Virus record (IMG/VR): IMGVR_UViG_3300018040_000021
Span: 1 to 23,344 of that record
Strand: one strand, 5' to 3'
From: a virus
Length of the DNA stretch: 23,344 nt
Numbering within the stretch: position 1 is the first letter of the stretch; every line of letters starts with the position of its first letter. Below, piece by piece: positions 13,457-19,436 of the stretch. The notes below the pieces were generated by a model, which was not told where the DNA came from, did not search any database, and saw only the letters and a list, made by a program, of their open reading frames with translations. A program made the position numbers and the translations under genes.

Positions 13457-13503
13457 CCTTCCTGGGAGCCTCTAGGACGCATCGCCGGGGGCTTCCGAAT
13501 GGT
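13457..13503 (+). repeat. Perfect 47-bp intergenic direct repeat, copy A
   Basis: Identical to 14175-14221. It contains GGGAGCC and GGCTTCC, which can pair (7 bp, one G-T) around a 19-nt loop, so the transcript could fold. Both copies lie upstream of leaderless promoters. Confidence 0.9.
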
Positions 13504-13561
13504 TCAGTACCCTAAACATGGTGGTGGTTATGTTTGAAGGGTTCACATGGCCCGCGTGAGG

Positions 13562-13567
13562 TAGAAT
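13562..13567 (+). promoter_or_regulatory. -10 element TAGAAT for the gene at 13574
   Basis: TAGAAT ends 6 nt before ATG 13574, so transcription would start at the A of the start codon. I see no good -35 element at 16-18 bp. Confidence 0.5.
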
Positions 13568-13573
13568 CGGGGC

Positions 13574-14011
13574 ATGGCGAAAACGAAGATTGAAAGCGCT
13601 TCCGGCCTTCCCGGCCATTCCCCCTCCAGCCCGATCCGGCTGTTTACGGCTCCGGTTGTCAACACTGCGGTTCGCCGCAAGGCTATTCGCAGACTCACCG
13701 ATGCCTTGTACGGCTTTTTGACGCTCGATCTTGACGAAATGGAAGCGGCGGCGAAAGCGGCGGCGGAAATGCCACCTCCATCCATGGCAGACTTTCAGTT
13801 TCCGAAGTACGCAACCACCGAAATGCTGGTCAAGGCGACGGAGGAACGGGACGCGCTGCGCGAACAGCTTGAAAAGACTCGCGCGGCTATGGCTGATGCG
13901 CCGGAGATCATGCGGGGGTCTATGGAAGCGGCCTTGGTGCTGCCGCTGGAGGCTGCGTTACGGCATCAGGAAGAGAACGTGTCACGGATTCAAAAAGACC
14001 TAGAAGGCTGA
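13574..14011 (+). CDS. Coiled-coil protein, 145 aa (leaderless)
   Basis: No Shine-Dalgarno precedes ATG 13574, but TAGAAT lies 6 nt upstream. Residues 1-30 are polar/basic (MAKTKIESASGLPGHSPSSP), 30-60 contain a helix pair (RRKAIRRLTDALYGFLTL), and 60-145 are mainly long charged helices (EMLVKATEERDALREQLEKT, RHQEENVSRIQKDLEG) likely to coil. It resembles small scaffold- or chaperone-like phage proteins in composition only; no family assignment is possible. Confidence 0.6.
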   Translation: MAKTKIESASGLPGHSPSSPIRLFTAPVVNTAVRRKAIRRLTDALYGFLTLDLDEMEAAAKAAAEMPPPSMADFQFPKYATTEMLVKATEERDALREQLEKTRAAMADAPEIMRGSMEAALVLPLEAALRHQEENVSRIQKDLEG

Positions 14012-14013
14012 AC

Positions 14014-14121
14014 ATGGCCCGCGTAGACCCTGAGGACGTGATTGACGTTGAATGGCTGATTGCTGAATCAGTGCGGCGTGGGCTTTCCGGTGCGTGCAAA
14101 AGACTGGCTCCAAGTCTGTGA
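14014..14121 (+). CDS. Short or frameshifted gene, possible winged-helix remnant (35 aa as read)
   Basis: ATG 14014 starts 2 nt after the previous stop. The first 20 codons (MARVDPEDVIDVEWLIAES) look coding; the frame then closes at TGA 14121. A +1 shift at GTGGG near 14081-14085 continues into a sensible sequence in the next frame (FPVRAKDWLQVCEDF, then ADRGALERFGNGRYLAF), which looks like the recognition helix and wing of a small helix-turn-helix protein. The shifted frame runs into the 47-bp repeat copy at 14175. This may be a sequencing error, a decayed gene disrupted by the repeat, or a programmed shift. Confidence 0.4.
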   Translation: MARVDPEDVIDVEWLIAESVRRGLSGACKRLAPSL

Positions 14122-14174
14122 GGATTTCGCGGACAGGGGAGCACTTGAACGGTTTGGAAATGGTCGATATTTAG

Positions 14175-14221
14175 CCTTCCTGGGAGCCTCTAGGACGCAT
14201 CGCCGGGGGCTTCCGAATGGT
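14175..14221 (+). repeat. Perfect 47-bp intergenic direct repeat, copy B
   Basis: Identical at every base to 13457-13503. It falls at the end of the apparently frameshifted gene and just before the promoter of the 14256 gene. Confidence 0.9.
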
Positions 14222-14242
14222 ATTGCATCCCCCTTTTGGGCG

Positions 14243-14248
14243 TATAAT
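14243..14248 (+). promoter_or_regulatory. -10 element TATAAT for the gene at 14256
   Basis: GGGCGTATAATGGC matches the -10 context seen at 12368 and 14832. ATG 14256 is 7 nt downstream, predicting a leaderless transcript. Confidence 0.65.
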
Positions 14249-14255
14249 GGCTGCT

Positions 14256-14636
14256 ATGGGGTTCCGTCCTCACTTCGCCTACTCCCCTCCTCCTCCTGGA
14301 TTCTCCGAAGACGATTTCGAGTACGTCTTTGCGGCTGCCAACACCCCCATGCTTGGAATCCCGCTTTTGCCTGGTCAATCCATGCTCGATATCACATTAG
14401 GTCCTTTGGAAACGGACGCGGAGTACCGTGTCCGGTCCATCGAAGTCATCGATCCGAGCATAGGCCAGTTGGCCGGCCTGAGGCTGCGGGATGCGTCGGG
14501 GACCCTGCTGGTCGAACAAGGCGATTGGGTTCCCTCTGAGGTCTTTTCGGTTTCAGGACAGGGGATACCACTCGAATCGGAATTGGTCTGTCCTGGGGGC
14601 TCAGCGCTCACATTGGACTTGACGAATCTTTTCTGA
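14256..14636 (+). CDS. Truncated paralogue of the beta-sandwich protein, 126 aa (leaderless)
   Basis: The start at 14256 is preferred over longer frames because TATAAT lies 7 nt before it and the N-terminus then aligns with the protein at 7287: FRPHFAYSPPPPGF versus YRPQFVPAPAPQGF, then TPMLGIPLLPGQSM and LETDAEYRVRSIEVID versus LENDADFIARGIRIIG, and ELVCPGGSALTLDL versus EIFCPAGSAFQVNI. The copy ends at NLF, missing the last strand (GFIAIFGVKRY) present in the paralogue. It could be a decaying duplicate or a shortened functional variant placed by its own promoter. A terminator follows. Confidence 0.65.
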   Translation: MGFRPHFAYSPPPPGFSEDDFEYVFAAANTPMLGIPLLPGQSMLDITLGPLETDAEYRVRSIEVIDPSIGQLAGLRLRDASGTLLVEQGDWVPSEVFSVSGQGIPLESELVCPGGSALTLDLTNLF

Positions 14637-14683
14637 ATGGGTGTATGCTTGTGGTTGTGCGGCCTTCGCGGGGCGCCGCCTTT

Positions 14684-14708
14684 AGCCGGTCTTCGGACAA
14701 GGCTTTTT
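14684..14708 (+). terminator. Intrinsic terminator after the 14256 gene
   Basis: AGCC-G-GTC-TTCG-GAC-AA-GGCT forms a two-part stem with a TTCG tetraloop, followed by TTTTT at 14704-14708. It separates the small-gene cluster from the adhesin operon. Confidence 0.6.
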
Positions 14709-14747
14709 ACAAATAGCCCCGCCTCTAGGTCCTGGTCCCTGTAGTAC

Positions 14748-14777
14748 TTGCGCACTTCAGGAGTGAGGGCCTAGAAT
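14748..14777 (+). promoter_or_regulatory. Promoter P3 (ACTTGCGC class)
   Basis: -35 TTGCGC 14748-14753, 18-bp spacer, -10 TAGAAT 14772-14777. ATG 14784 is 6 nt downstream. Confidence 0.75.
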
Positions 14778-14783
14778 CGGCTC

Positions 14784-14846
14784 ATGGTTGCATTCCTGGC
14801 TAGCGACTTGGGGCTTAGTCCTGTGTGGGCGTATAATCGGCTTTGA
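14784..14846 (+). CDS. Possible 20-aa leader peptide overlapping a second promoter
   Basis: ATG 14784 lies exactly at the expected transcription start of P3, and its stop TGA 14844-14846 abuts ATG 14847. The peptide is MVAFLASDLGLSPVWAYNRL. Its codons contain the next promoter (14808-14837), so translation and promoter use may interfere. It may be a leader peptide or only a regulatory stretch. Confidence 0.35.
   Translation: MVAFLASDLGLSPVWAYNRL
14808..14837 (+). promoter_or_regulatory. Promoter for the adhesin-like gene at 14847
   Basis: -35-like TTGGGG 14808-14813 within GACTTGGGGC, 18-bp spacer, -10 TATAAT 14832-14837 in GGGCGTATAATCGGC. The start codon is 9 nt after the -10 element. Confidence 0.65.
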
Positions 14847-15878
14847 ATGCTCCTGTTCTGCGATTCCTTCAACAACTACAACACGCCGTCTCAAAAGTGG
14901 TCTCAGGTCTCTGGTAACGAATCCATCGTCTCAACCGGGGGCATCGGAGCGCGAACCGGAACCCAGTGGTACTCGCTCTCGGATTTCAACGGCTCCATTA
15001 TCAACTTTGCTGCCCGGTCCCAGTTCATTGCGGGTGATGCTTTCTGTCCGTACAACTTCGGAGGGGATGGGAATGCGCGGTGTTACCGTTGGGTCACTGC
15101 CGGGGGCAACTACAGCATCACGATTGTGGTCAAAAGCGACCTTAGCATCCACGTTTTCAGGCAGGGCCCGGGGTCAACGGACGTGGATATCGGCTCCACG
15201 CCGGCCGGAATTTGCACGCAACGGGGCTGGAATTACATCGAAACCAGCATTAAAATCGACCCATCCGCGGGCTTCGTCACGATCCGGTTAAACGGCGTCC
15301 AAGTGCTCTCGCTCGCCAATATCAATACCGAGGGCGGGGCGGGGTTGGCCTATGCCACGGGCTTTCAGTTGATGGGCGCCGGGGGCTCCGGTGGCGGTGG
15401 ATCACAGCACTCGGACACGTACCTCCTCGATTCCACGGTGAGTCCGAACACCACGTTTCTGGGGCCGGTGCAAATCTACGGGGCGAAACAAGTACCCTTT
15501 GAGGACTCGGCAACCGTTCAGTGGAGCCCGTTGGTCCCTGGTGCTCATTATCCGATGGTCGATTCGGTTCCTCCGAATCTCTCGGATTACGTGTACTCGA
15601 ACACGGGGCAGGTGGACGAATACCTTCATGCGATAACCGGCATTCCTCCCACCGTGGCGGTCCTGGCGGTCCAACACTGCCTCTTGGCCGAAATCGACGC
15701 CGCGGGCTCCCGGTCGATTGGTTCTTCGGTGAATGAGATCACGGGTTCCAACAGCGCGGCCTTGACGACTACGCCTCATTACGTTTTGCAGCCGTACGAT
15801 ACGGACCCGGTCACTGGACAAGCCTGGTTGCTGGCGAACATCCCTTTGCGGCGGATTGGGCCGGTGGTGACGGTGTGA
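14847..15878 (+). CDS. LamG-like/appendage structural protein, 343 aa
   Basis: The start ATG 14847 directly follows the upstream TGA and its promoter. Residues 1-200 have the look of a concanavalin/LamG-type beta sandwich (CDSFNNYNTPSQKWSQ, NYSITIVVKSDLSIHVFR, GWNYIETSIKI, VTIRLNGVQVLSL, then DTYLLDSTVSPN). Residues 210-343 resemble a second domain frequent in phage tail or adhesion proteins (WSPLVPGAHYPMVDSVPP, YVYSNTGQVDEYLHAI, VLAVQHCLLAEIDAAGSRSI, DPVTGQAWLLANIPLRRIG). It likely binds polysaccharide or contributes to a host-recognition appendage. It is followed 7 nt later by the next structural gene. Confidence 0.65.
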   Translation: MLLFCDSFNNYNTPSQKWSQVSGNESIVSTGGIGARTGTQWYSLSDFNGSIINFAARSQFIAGDAFCPYNFGGDGNARCYRWVTAGGNYSITIVVKSDLSIHVFRQGPGSTDVDIGSTPAGICTQRGWNYIETSIKIDPSAGFVTIRLNGVQVLSLANINTEGGAGLAYATGFQLMGAGGSGGGGSQHSDTYLLDSTVSPNTTFLGPVQIYGAKQVPFEDSATVQWSPLVPGAHYPMVDSVPPNLSDYVYSNTGQVDEYLHAITGIPPTVAVLAVQHCLLAEIDAAGSRSIGSSVNEITGSNSAALTTTPHYVLQPYDTDPVTGQAWLLANIPLRRIGPVVTV

Positions 15879-15885
15879 GGCGGGC

Positions 15886-16734
15886 GTGATTTCCTTGCTT
15901 TCGCATACCGGCGCTGCTTCCTCTGCCGGCGGAAACATCACTACGACTCCAATCAGCACCCTAACGGCCTCGGTGATTTTCGCCTATGCCGTCGCGGAGG
16001 GAGCGCAAAATCCAGTTTTTTCCGACTCCCTTGGAAACGTCTGGAAGGCTTTAACAACCCAAAGCGCTCCCGGTCATGAACAGGGCGTGCTCTATTACTG
16101 CGTTGCTCCGATCACGGGAGCATCCCACACGTTCATCCTCTCGGCGTCCAACGTTTCCTACCCGGCGCTCTGCGTAGCAGCCTTCACGGGTTTGACAACC
16201 TCGGCTTTTCTCGATGCCCAAAACGGGGCGGTCACCGCTTCGACCGTCTCCACCTTCCAGCCGGGAAGCGTAACCCCTGCGGTCAACGGGGAATTGCTCA
16301 TCGCCGGTCTGGGCTTCAACGGCGGCTCCCCTCCGATTACGGTTTCGATAGACTCTGGGTTTGCGATTACCGATCAGTTCTACCTTGCGAACTCCTACGG
16401 CTGCGCTCTGGCCTACTTAGTGCAAGCGGTCGCTGCGCCGGTCGATCCCACCTGGACGGTGGCGGCCAGCGGGACAATCGAAACCCCGGTTGCTTCCCTT
16501 GGGGCTTTCGATCCGATCACCCTGGCGAATGCTCGCGTAGCTCAATCTTCCCTGGACGTAATCACCCTGTCAAACCCTCACGCGCAGGTCTTTCAATCCT
16601 GCCTCGACATCATCACCATTCCCGCCGTGGTGGGCGTGCAAATCATCCTCCGGGGAGTGAAACGGCTTCAGTCCGGTCCCTCTGAAACGCTGCAAGACAT
16701 TCAAGGGGCGGCGCACGTCAAAAGGGCCGTATGA
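15886..16734 (+). CDS. Beta-rich adhesion/appendage protein, 282 aa
   Basis: GTG 15886 has GAGGCGGGC just upstream. Residues 1-205 are a Thr/Ser/Gly/Ala-rich beta domain (TASVIFAYAVAEGAQNP, GVLYYCVAPITGASHTFIL, TPAVNGELLIAGLGF). Residues 215-245 hold two short repeats (NARVAQSSLDVITL and PHAQVFQSCLDIITI), a pattern I recall from phage structural proteins. The last 33 residues, starting GVQIILRGVKR and ending HVKRAV, are shared with the next gene. It overlaps the next gene by ATGA. Receptor binding is likely by context. Confidence 0.6.
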   Translation: MISLLSHTGAASSAGGNITTTPISTLTASVIFAYAVAEGAQNPVFSDSLGNVWKALTTQSAPGHEQGVLYYCVAPITGASHTFILSASNVSYPALCVAAFTGLTTSAFLDAQNGAVTASTVSTFQPGSVTPAVNGELLIAGLGFNGGSPPITVSIDSGFAITDQFYLANSYGCALAYLVQAVAAPVDPTWTVAASGTIETPVASLGAFDPITLANARVAQSSLDVITLSNPHAQVFQSCLDIITIPAVVGVQIILRGVKRLQSGPSETLQDIQGAAHVKRAV

Positions 16735-17453
16735 CGATTACCCGGTTTTGGATGTACGGCACGGTGGGGCAAACGTACTGGGGTTACGTTGAAGTGTCCG
16801 GGGGCGTGGCTCCGTACTCCATCTCGATTGATGTTCTGCCTGCTGGCCTCGCCTTAAACCCGGTTCCTGTCAATATCTTCGGCGGCGTGCCTGGTGGAGA
16901 TTTCGAGTTTACAGGAATCCCCTCGGCGCCCGGAACTACGCCGGTAAACATCACGGCGGTTGATTCCTTGGGTAATACCGCGACTTTTTCAGACGTTTTC
17001 GTAGTGAACACGCTTGAAGCCCTATACATGGCCCTTCCTCCGGCTATGATTGGGGCGCCTTATGCTTTCCAGTACAACGATGATTTCGCGGACGCCATTT
17101 TCATTTTGGCCTTCGGGCATCCGGGCGTACATCCGTACGCCTATTCGACTTCCCCCCCTGTGATTGACGGCCTATTTATGTACCCTACGGGGCTTCTGAG
17201 CGGCGCGCCTACCTTCGCGCTGGCTCCGGGTCAAATCGGCGTGGGTTACATCGTGGCGGTCATCGTGGACGCAAACGGGGTGAATGTAGGAAACGCCACG
17301 TCAAACCAAATTGCGTTTTTCAACGTCCCTCCACCAATCCCTGTTATAGGCGTCCAAATCATCCTCCGGGGGGTCAAACGGTACCGTAGTAGTACTCCAT
17401 GCCCGGAATTGCAGGAAGCCAACGAGTTGCCTCACGTCAAAAAAGCGGTATAG
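16731..17453 (+). CDS. Ig-like-domain appendage protein, 240 aa
   Basis: Two bacterial Ig/cadherin-like domains are suggested: about 8-92 (YVEVSGGVAPYSISIDVLPA, GLALN, FTGIPSAPGTTPVNITAVDS, TATFSDVFVV) and about 95-200 (YMALPPAMIGAPYAF, LLSGAPTFALAPGQIG, YIVAVIVDANG). The last 34 residues begin GVQIILRGVKR and end HVKKAV, matching the tail of the upstream protein, which suggests that both attach to the same partner through this tail. The promoter of the next gene lies inside its 3' end. Confidence 0.6.
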   Translation: MTITRFWMYGTVGQTYWGYVEVSGGVAPYSISIDVLPAGLALNPVPVNIFGGVPGGDFEFTGIPSAPGTTPVNITAVDSLGNTATFSDVFVVNTLEALYMALPPAMIGAPYAFQYNDDFADAIFILAFGHPGVHPYAYSTSPPVIDGLFMYPTGLLSGAPTFALAPGQIGVGYIVAVIVDANGVNVGNATSNQIAFFNVPPPIPVIGVQIILRGVKRYRSSTPCPELQEANELPHVKKAV

Positions 17454-17454
17454 T
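17427..17454 (+). promoter_or_regulatory. Promoter inside the 3' end of the preceding gene
   Basis: TTGCCT 17427-17432, 16-bp spacer, TATAGT 17449-17454; ATG 17461 is 6 nt downstream, so the transcript would be leaderless. Confidence 0.5.
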
Positions 17455-17460
17455 TGGCTT

Positions 17461-17718
17461 ATGGAAACCCGCCAGAGGCTTTACAGCTTCATCGAAGTAC
17501 GCTATCGGAACGGGCAAAAAGAAACCTTCCCGTCCAATTACCGCTTCAAAACCGACGATGCCAGTAACCTTTGGGTCTGCGATCAGGAAGGCCCGTTGTA
17601 CGTGCGAAGCGGGGTGGCGGGGATTACGCTTGTCGAGGTGGAGGTGGCGTCATGGCAAGAGGGCTGGGCGGTGAAAGGACAGGTCATCGCCCGAAGACGG
17701 GTGGAGGTGGCGTCATGA
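17461..17718 (+). CDS. Small protein with copied glycosyltransferase-linker tail, 85 aa
   Basis: The native part (about residues 1-64: RQRLYSFIEVRYRNGQKETF, DDASNLWVCDQEGPLYVRSG, GITLVEVEVAS) looks like a compact beta protein that could have ended at VEVAS. Then follows QEGWAVKGQVIARRR, encoded by the 45-bp segment also found in the glycosyltransferase gene, and a second VEVAS with the stop. An 18-bp direct repeat (17637-17654 and 17700-17717) flanks the inserted segment. The stop overlaps the next ATG. Function is unknown. Confidence 0.6.
   Translation: METRQRLYSFIEVRYRNGQKETFPSNYRFKTDDASNLWVCDQEGPLYVRSGVAGITLVEVEVASWQEGWAVKGQVIARRRVEVAS
17637..17717 (+). repeat. 18-bp direct repeats flanking the 45-bp insertion
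   Basis: GGTGGAGGTGGCGTCATG occurs at 17637-17654 and again at 17700-17717. The left copy precedes and the right copy follows the segment shared with the glycosyltransferase gene; the right copy supplies the C-terminus, ribosome site and start region of the next gene. Confidence 0.85.
17656..17700 (+). repeat. 45-bp dispersed repeat, copy B (inserted in the 17461 gene)
   Basis: It matches 2580-2624 except for one base and keeps the same reading frame. It sits between two copies of an 18-bp sequence, as if inserted with duplication of the target. Confidence 0.85.
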
Positions 17719-17798
17719 ATTGGCCCTTCGTTCTGTACGCGGGTATGTGGATCGGCGGCTTTTTTTGCGTGACGGACAGCGGGTTACGGATGCGATAA
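17715..17798 (+). CDS. Tiny membrane peptide, 27 aa
   Basis: ATG 17715 overlaps the upstream stop with GGAGGTGG upstream. The peptide has one hydrophobic segment (WPFVLYAGMWIGGFFCV) and a short basic end (RMR). It could be a holin-like or virion membrane peptide; nothing more can be said. Confidence 0.5.
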   Translation: MNWPFVLYAGMWIGGFFCVTDSGLRMR

Positions 17799-17817
17799 TC
17801 GGGGAAGAGAAACGCTG

Positions 17818-18045
17818 ATGCCTCGATACCGGATCTTCACAAACGATCGGCGCTCGGAGAATGGCGTTCCCAAGTACTCGTGTTTAACCGAAGTAAGAGC
17901 AAAGGACGAAGCGGCGGCGGTCGCAAAAGCCCCAAGCTATCTTGGGCCTCCGCATTGGGGCGTTGAAGGCGTGCTGGCTCCCATCAAAGCAATTCTATGG
18001 CCCGCGTCCGGTGTCGATGTAGAATGGCTCAAGAGGCACGTTTGA
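17818..18045 (+). CDS. Small alpha/beta hypothetical protein, 75 aa
   Basis: ATG 17818 has a purine-rich upstream (GGGGAAGAGAAA). The product (RYRIFTNDRRSENGVPKYSC, VRAKDEAAAVAKAPSYLGPP, GVDVEWLKRHV) resembles a small beta-alpha-beta domain; no family is recognised. It ends at 18045, sharing a base with the start of the lytic gene. Confidence 0.55.
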   Translation: MPRYRIFTNDRRSENGVPKYSCLTEVRAKDEAAAVAKAPSYLGPPHWGVEGVLAPIKAILWPASGVDVEWLKRHV

Positions 18046-18590
18046 TGTACACCTTTCGCGGCCTCGGCCAATCCTCCTCGCTGGTTTCGGCTATTGCCGC
18101 GGCAATCACCCAGATGGAAGGCTTCTACCCTGGAAGCCTGGCCTATCGCAATAACAACCCTGGAAACCTTTCGTCGGGGCCGGGGATGACTGGAACATCC
18201 GGGGGCCTTGCGGTCTTTCCAGACCTCGCCACGGGACAGGCTGCGCTGGAAAACCAGATCCAGTTGAACATCGACCGTGGCTTGAGCCTCGATACGTTCT
18301 TTGCGGGGAACGGCGATTATCCCGGCTACGCTCCAAAGTGCTCAGACCCGAAGTGCGCGGGCAACGATCCCACTGCCTACGCGAACTTCGTTGGATCTCA
18401 GGTGGGGATTGATACAAGTACCCCGCTTTCGCAACTGGAATCGGATCTTTCTCCGGCGCCCTCTTCGGACGATTCTGGGGTAGACTTGTCCGGCGATTCA
18501 GACGGCGGCGGAAGCGGAGGCATCTCTACAGGCGTCATTCTGGCGCTCGTGGCGGCTTCGGTTGGGCTGGTATGGTGGGCCGCGGCATGA
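18045..18590 (+). CDS. Membrane-anchored peptidoglycan hydrolase-like (lytic transglycosylase-type) protein, 181 aa
   Basis: It probably cleaves peptidoglycan during entry or exit. Residues 15-45 have the core seen in phage lysozyme/transglycosylase-like proteins: a helix ending in EGFYPGS, with E25 in the catalytic position, then RNNNPGNL (35-42). Later motifs LAVFPDLATGQAALENQIQL, LSLDTFFAGNG and YPGYAPK continue the fold, and DPTAYANFV closes it. The C-terminal 55 residues are acidic/Gly-rich, then one membrane helix (GVILALVAASVGLVWWA). A tail-anchored muralytic protein is typical of membrane-containing phages, such as PRD1 P7-like enzymes, though other phages also have such proteins. It is coupled to the RHH gene by ATGA. 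Confidence 0.7.
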   Translation: MYTFRGLGQSSSLVSAIAAAITQMEGFYPGSLAYRNNNPGNLSSGPGMTGTSGGLAVFPDLATGQAALENQIQLNIDRGLSLDTFFAGNGDYPGYAPKCSDPKCAGNDPTAYANFVGSQVGIDTSTPLSQLESDLSPAPSSDDSGVDLSGDSDGGGSGGISTGVILALVAASVGLVWWAAA

Positions 18591-18808
18591 AACAACAGGG
18601 CAAAAAGCAACTCACCGTGAACCTGCCTGAATGGATGTTGTACGAATTGAAAATCGAAGCCGCAAAACGTAATACTTCGATGACAGAACTGGTTGCGGCT
18701 GCTCTGCGGGCGTCGATTGGTATCCCTGGGACAAAAGCACCCACGGAATACGACGACCGTACTTGCGCTTTCCCTCATCGTGCGCCTACAATCGCAGTCG
18801 AGGTATAA
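18587..18808 (+). CDS. Ribbon-helix-helix DNA-binding protein, 73 aa
   Basis: Residues 6-45 match the Arc/CopG/MetJ ribbon-helix-helix layout: a beta strand KKQLTVNLP, helix 1 EWMLYELKIEAAKRN, turn, helix 2 SMTELVAAALRASI. Such proteins bind operator DNA as dimers through the strand. The last 28 residues are polar and contain, at the DNA level, promoter P4. It may control nearby leaderless promoters; autoregulation is a guess. ATG 18587 overlaps the previous stop. Confidence 0.7.
   Translation: MKQQGKKQLTVNLPEWMLYELKIEAAKRNTSMTELVAAALRASIGIPGTKAPTEYDDRTCAFPHRAPTIAVEV
18763..18792 (+). promoter_or_regulatory. Promoter P4 (ACTTGCGC class) inside the RHH gene
   Basis: -35 TTGCGC 18763-18768, 18-bp spacer, -10 TACAAT 18787-18792. 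The next ATG (18813) is 20 nt downstream with GAGGT before it, so this transcript has a short leader. Confidence 0.75.
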
Positions 18809-18812
18809 ACGC

Positions 18813-19226
18813 ATGAGTTTAGGCAGTATCTTCGATTCGATAGGACACAAAATCGCAGCCTTTTTCGGCTCTCATCAAGCCGTGATTCAGGCCGTTCTGA
18901 CGGAGGCGCAAGCAGCGGCGAATGACGCGGCGGCGGTCGCCAAGGCGTTGAACGAACCGACCGCGTTGCAATCGGTTCTCGCGGGCGTTTCCGATGGACT
19001 TTCCAAGGTTTCGGCTGCGATTGCCGCTGAGGCATCGGCGGATACCCTGACGGCGCAAGCGTCCAATTTGACCGGTTTGGTTACGGGCCTGGTGCAAGCC
19101 ACCAACGATGTGGGCGTGAAGTCGGCAACCACCAAAACGGCAATCGGCGCGGCGCTGGTGAAAATCAACGGCGTGGTGTCCGCTCTCCGGACAGCGGCAG
19201 AGGCGGCGGCTCCGGCGGCGCAGTAG
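18813..19226 (+). CDS. Ala-rich helical protein, 137 aa
   Basis: ATG 18813 has GAGGTATAA upstream and follows promoter P4. The sequence is almost all Ala-rich helix (AVIQAVLTEAQAAANDAAAV, LTGLVTGLVQATNDVGV, INGVVSALRTAAEAAAPAAQ) after a short amphipathic start (LGSIFDSIGHKIAAFFG). It could be a virion-internal or membrane-associated helical bundle. It is similar in style to the protein at 19437. Confidence 0.6.
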   Translation: MSLGSIFDSIGHKIAAFFGSHQAVIQAVLTEAQAAANDAAAVAKALNEPTALQSVLAGVSDGLSKVSAAIAAEASADTLTAQASNLTGLVTGLVQATNDVGVKSATTKTAIGAALVKINGVVSALRTAAEAAAPAAQ

Positions 19227-19232
19227 GGGACA

Positions 19233-19430
19233 ATGCGGCGGGCAGCGGCGATCCTCGTTTTCCTTGCTGCTTCGGTCTCCGCTCGTGTCACCTGGACAAC
19301 GGCGGCGGCGGTTTCAACCATCGCCGTCAACGTCCTGGATATCAAACAGACCGTCTCAAAGGCTGTGAAGGCTGCTAAAGCGGTCAAAAAGGGAACGGTG
19401 AAAGCGGCCCGCAAGGTCGCGGGGAAGTAG
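19233..19430 (+). CDS. Small Lys/Ala-rich membrane protein, 65 aa
   Basis: ATG 19233 has AGGGGA upstream. Residues 3-18 form a short hydrophobic anchor or signal (AAAILVFLAASVSARV), then a Val/Thr/Ala-rich segment and a strongly basic tail (KAVKAAKAVKKGTVKAARKV) like a histone H1-type tail. It could bind DNA or a membrane surface. Function is unknown. Confidence 0.55.
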   Translation: MRRAAAILVFLAASVSARVTWTTAAAVSTIAVNVLDIKQTVSKAVKAAKAVKKGTVKAARKVAGK

Positions 19431-19436
19431 GACGAT

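Noticed and set aside
14655-14682. GCGGC/GCCGC hairpin before the TTCG terminator
   Set aside because: The stem is short and no T-run follows; the next hairpin at 14684 with TTTTT is the better terminator.
13546-18008. Three occurrences of ATGGCCCGCGT (13546, 14014, 17998)
   Set aside because: They have no constant relation to promoters or starts (two precede TAGAAT at different distances), so chance or codon bias (Met-Ala-Arg-Val) explains them well enough.
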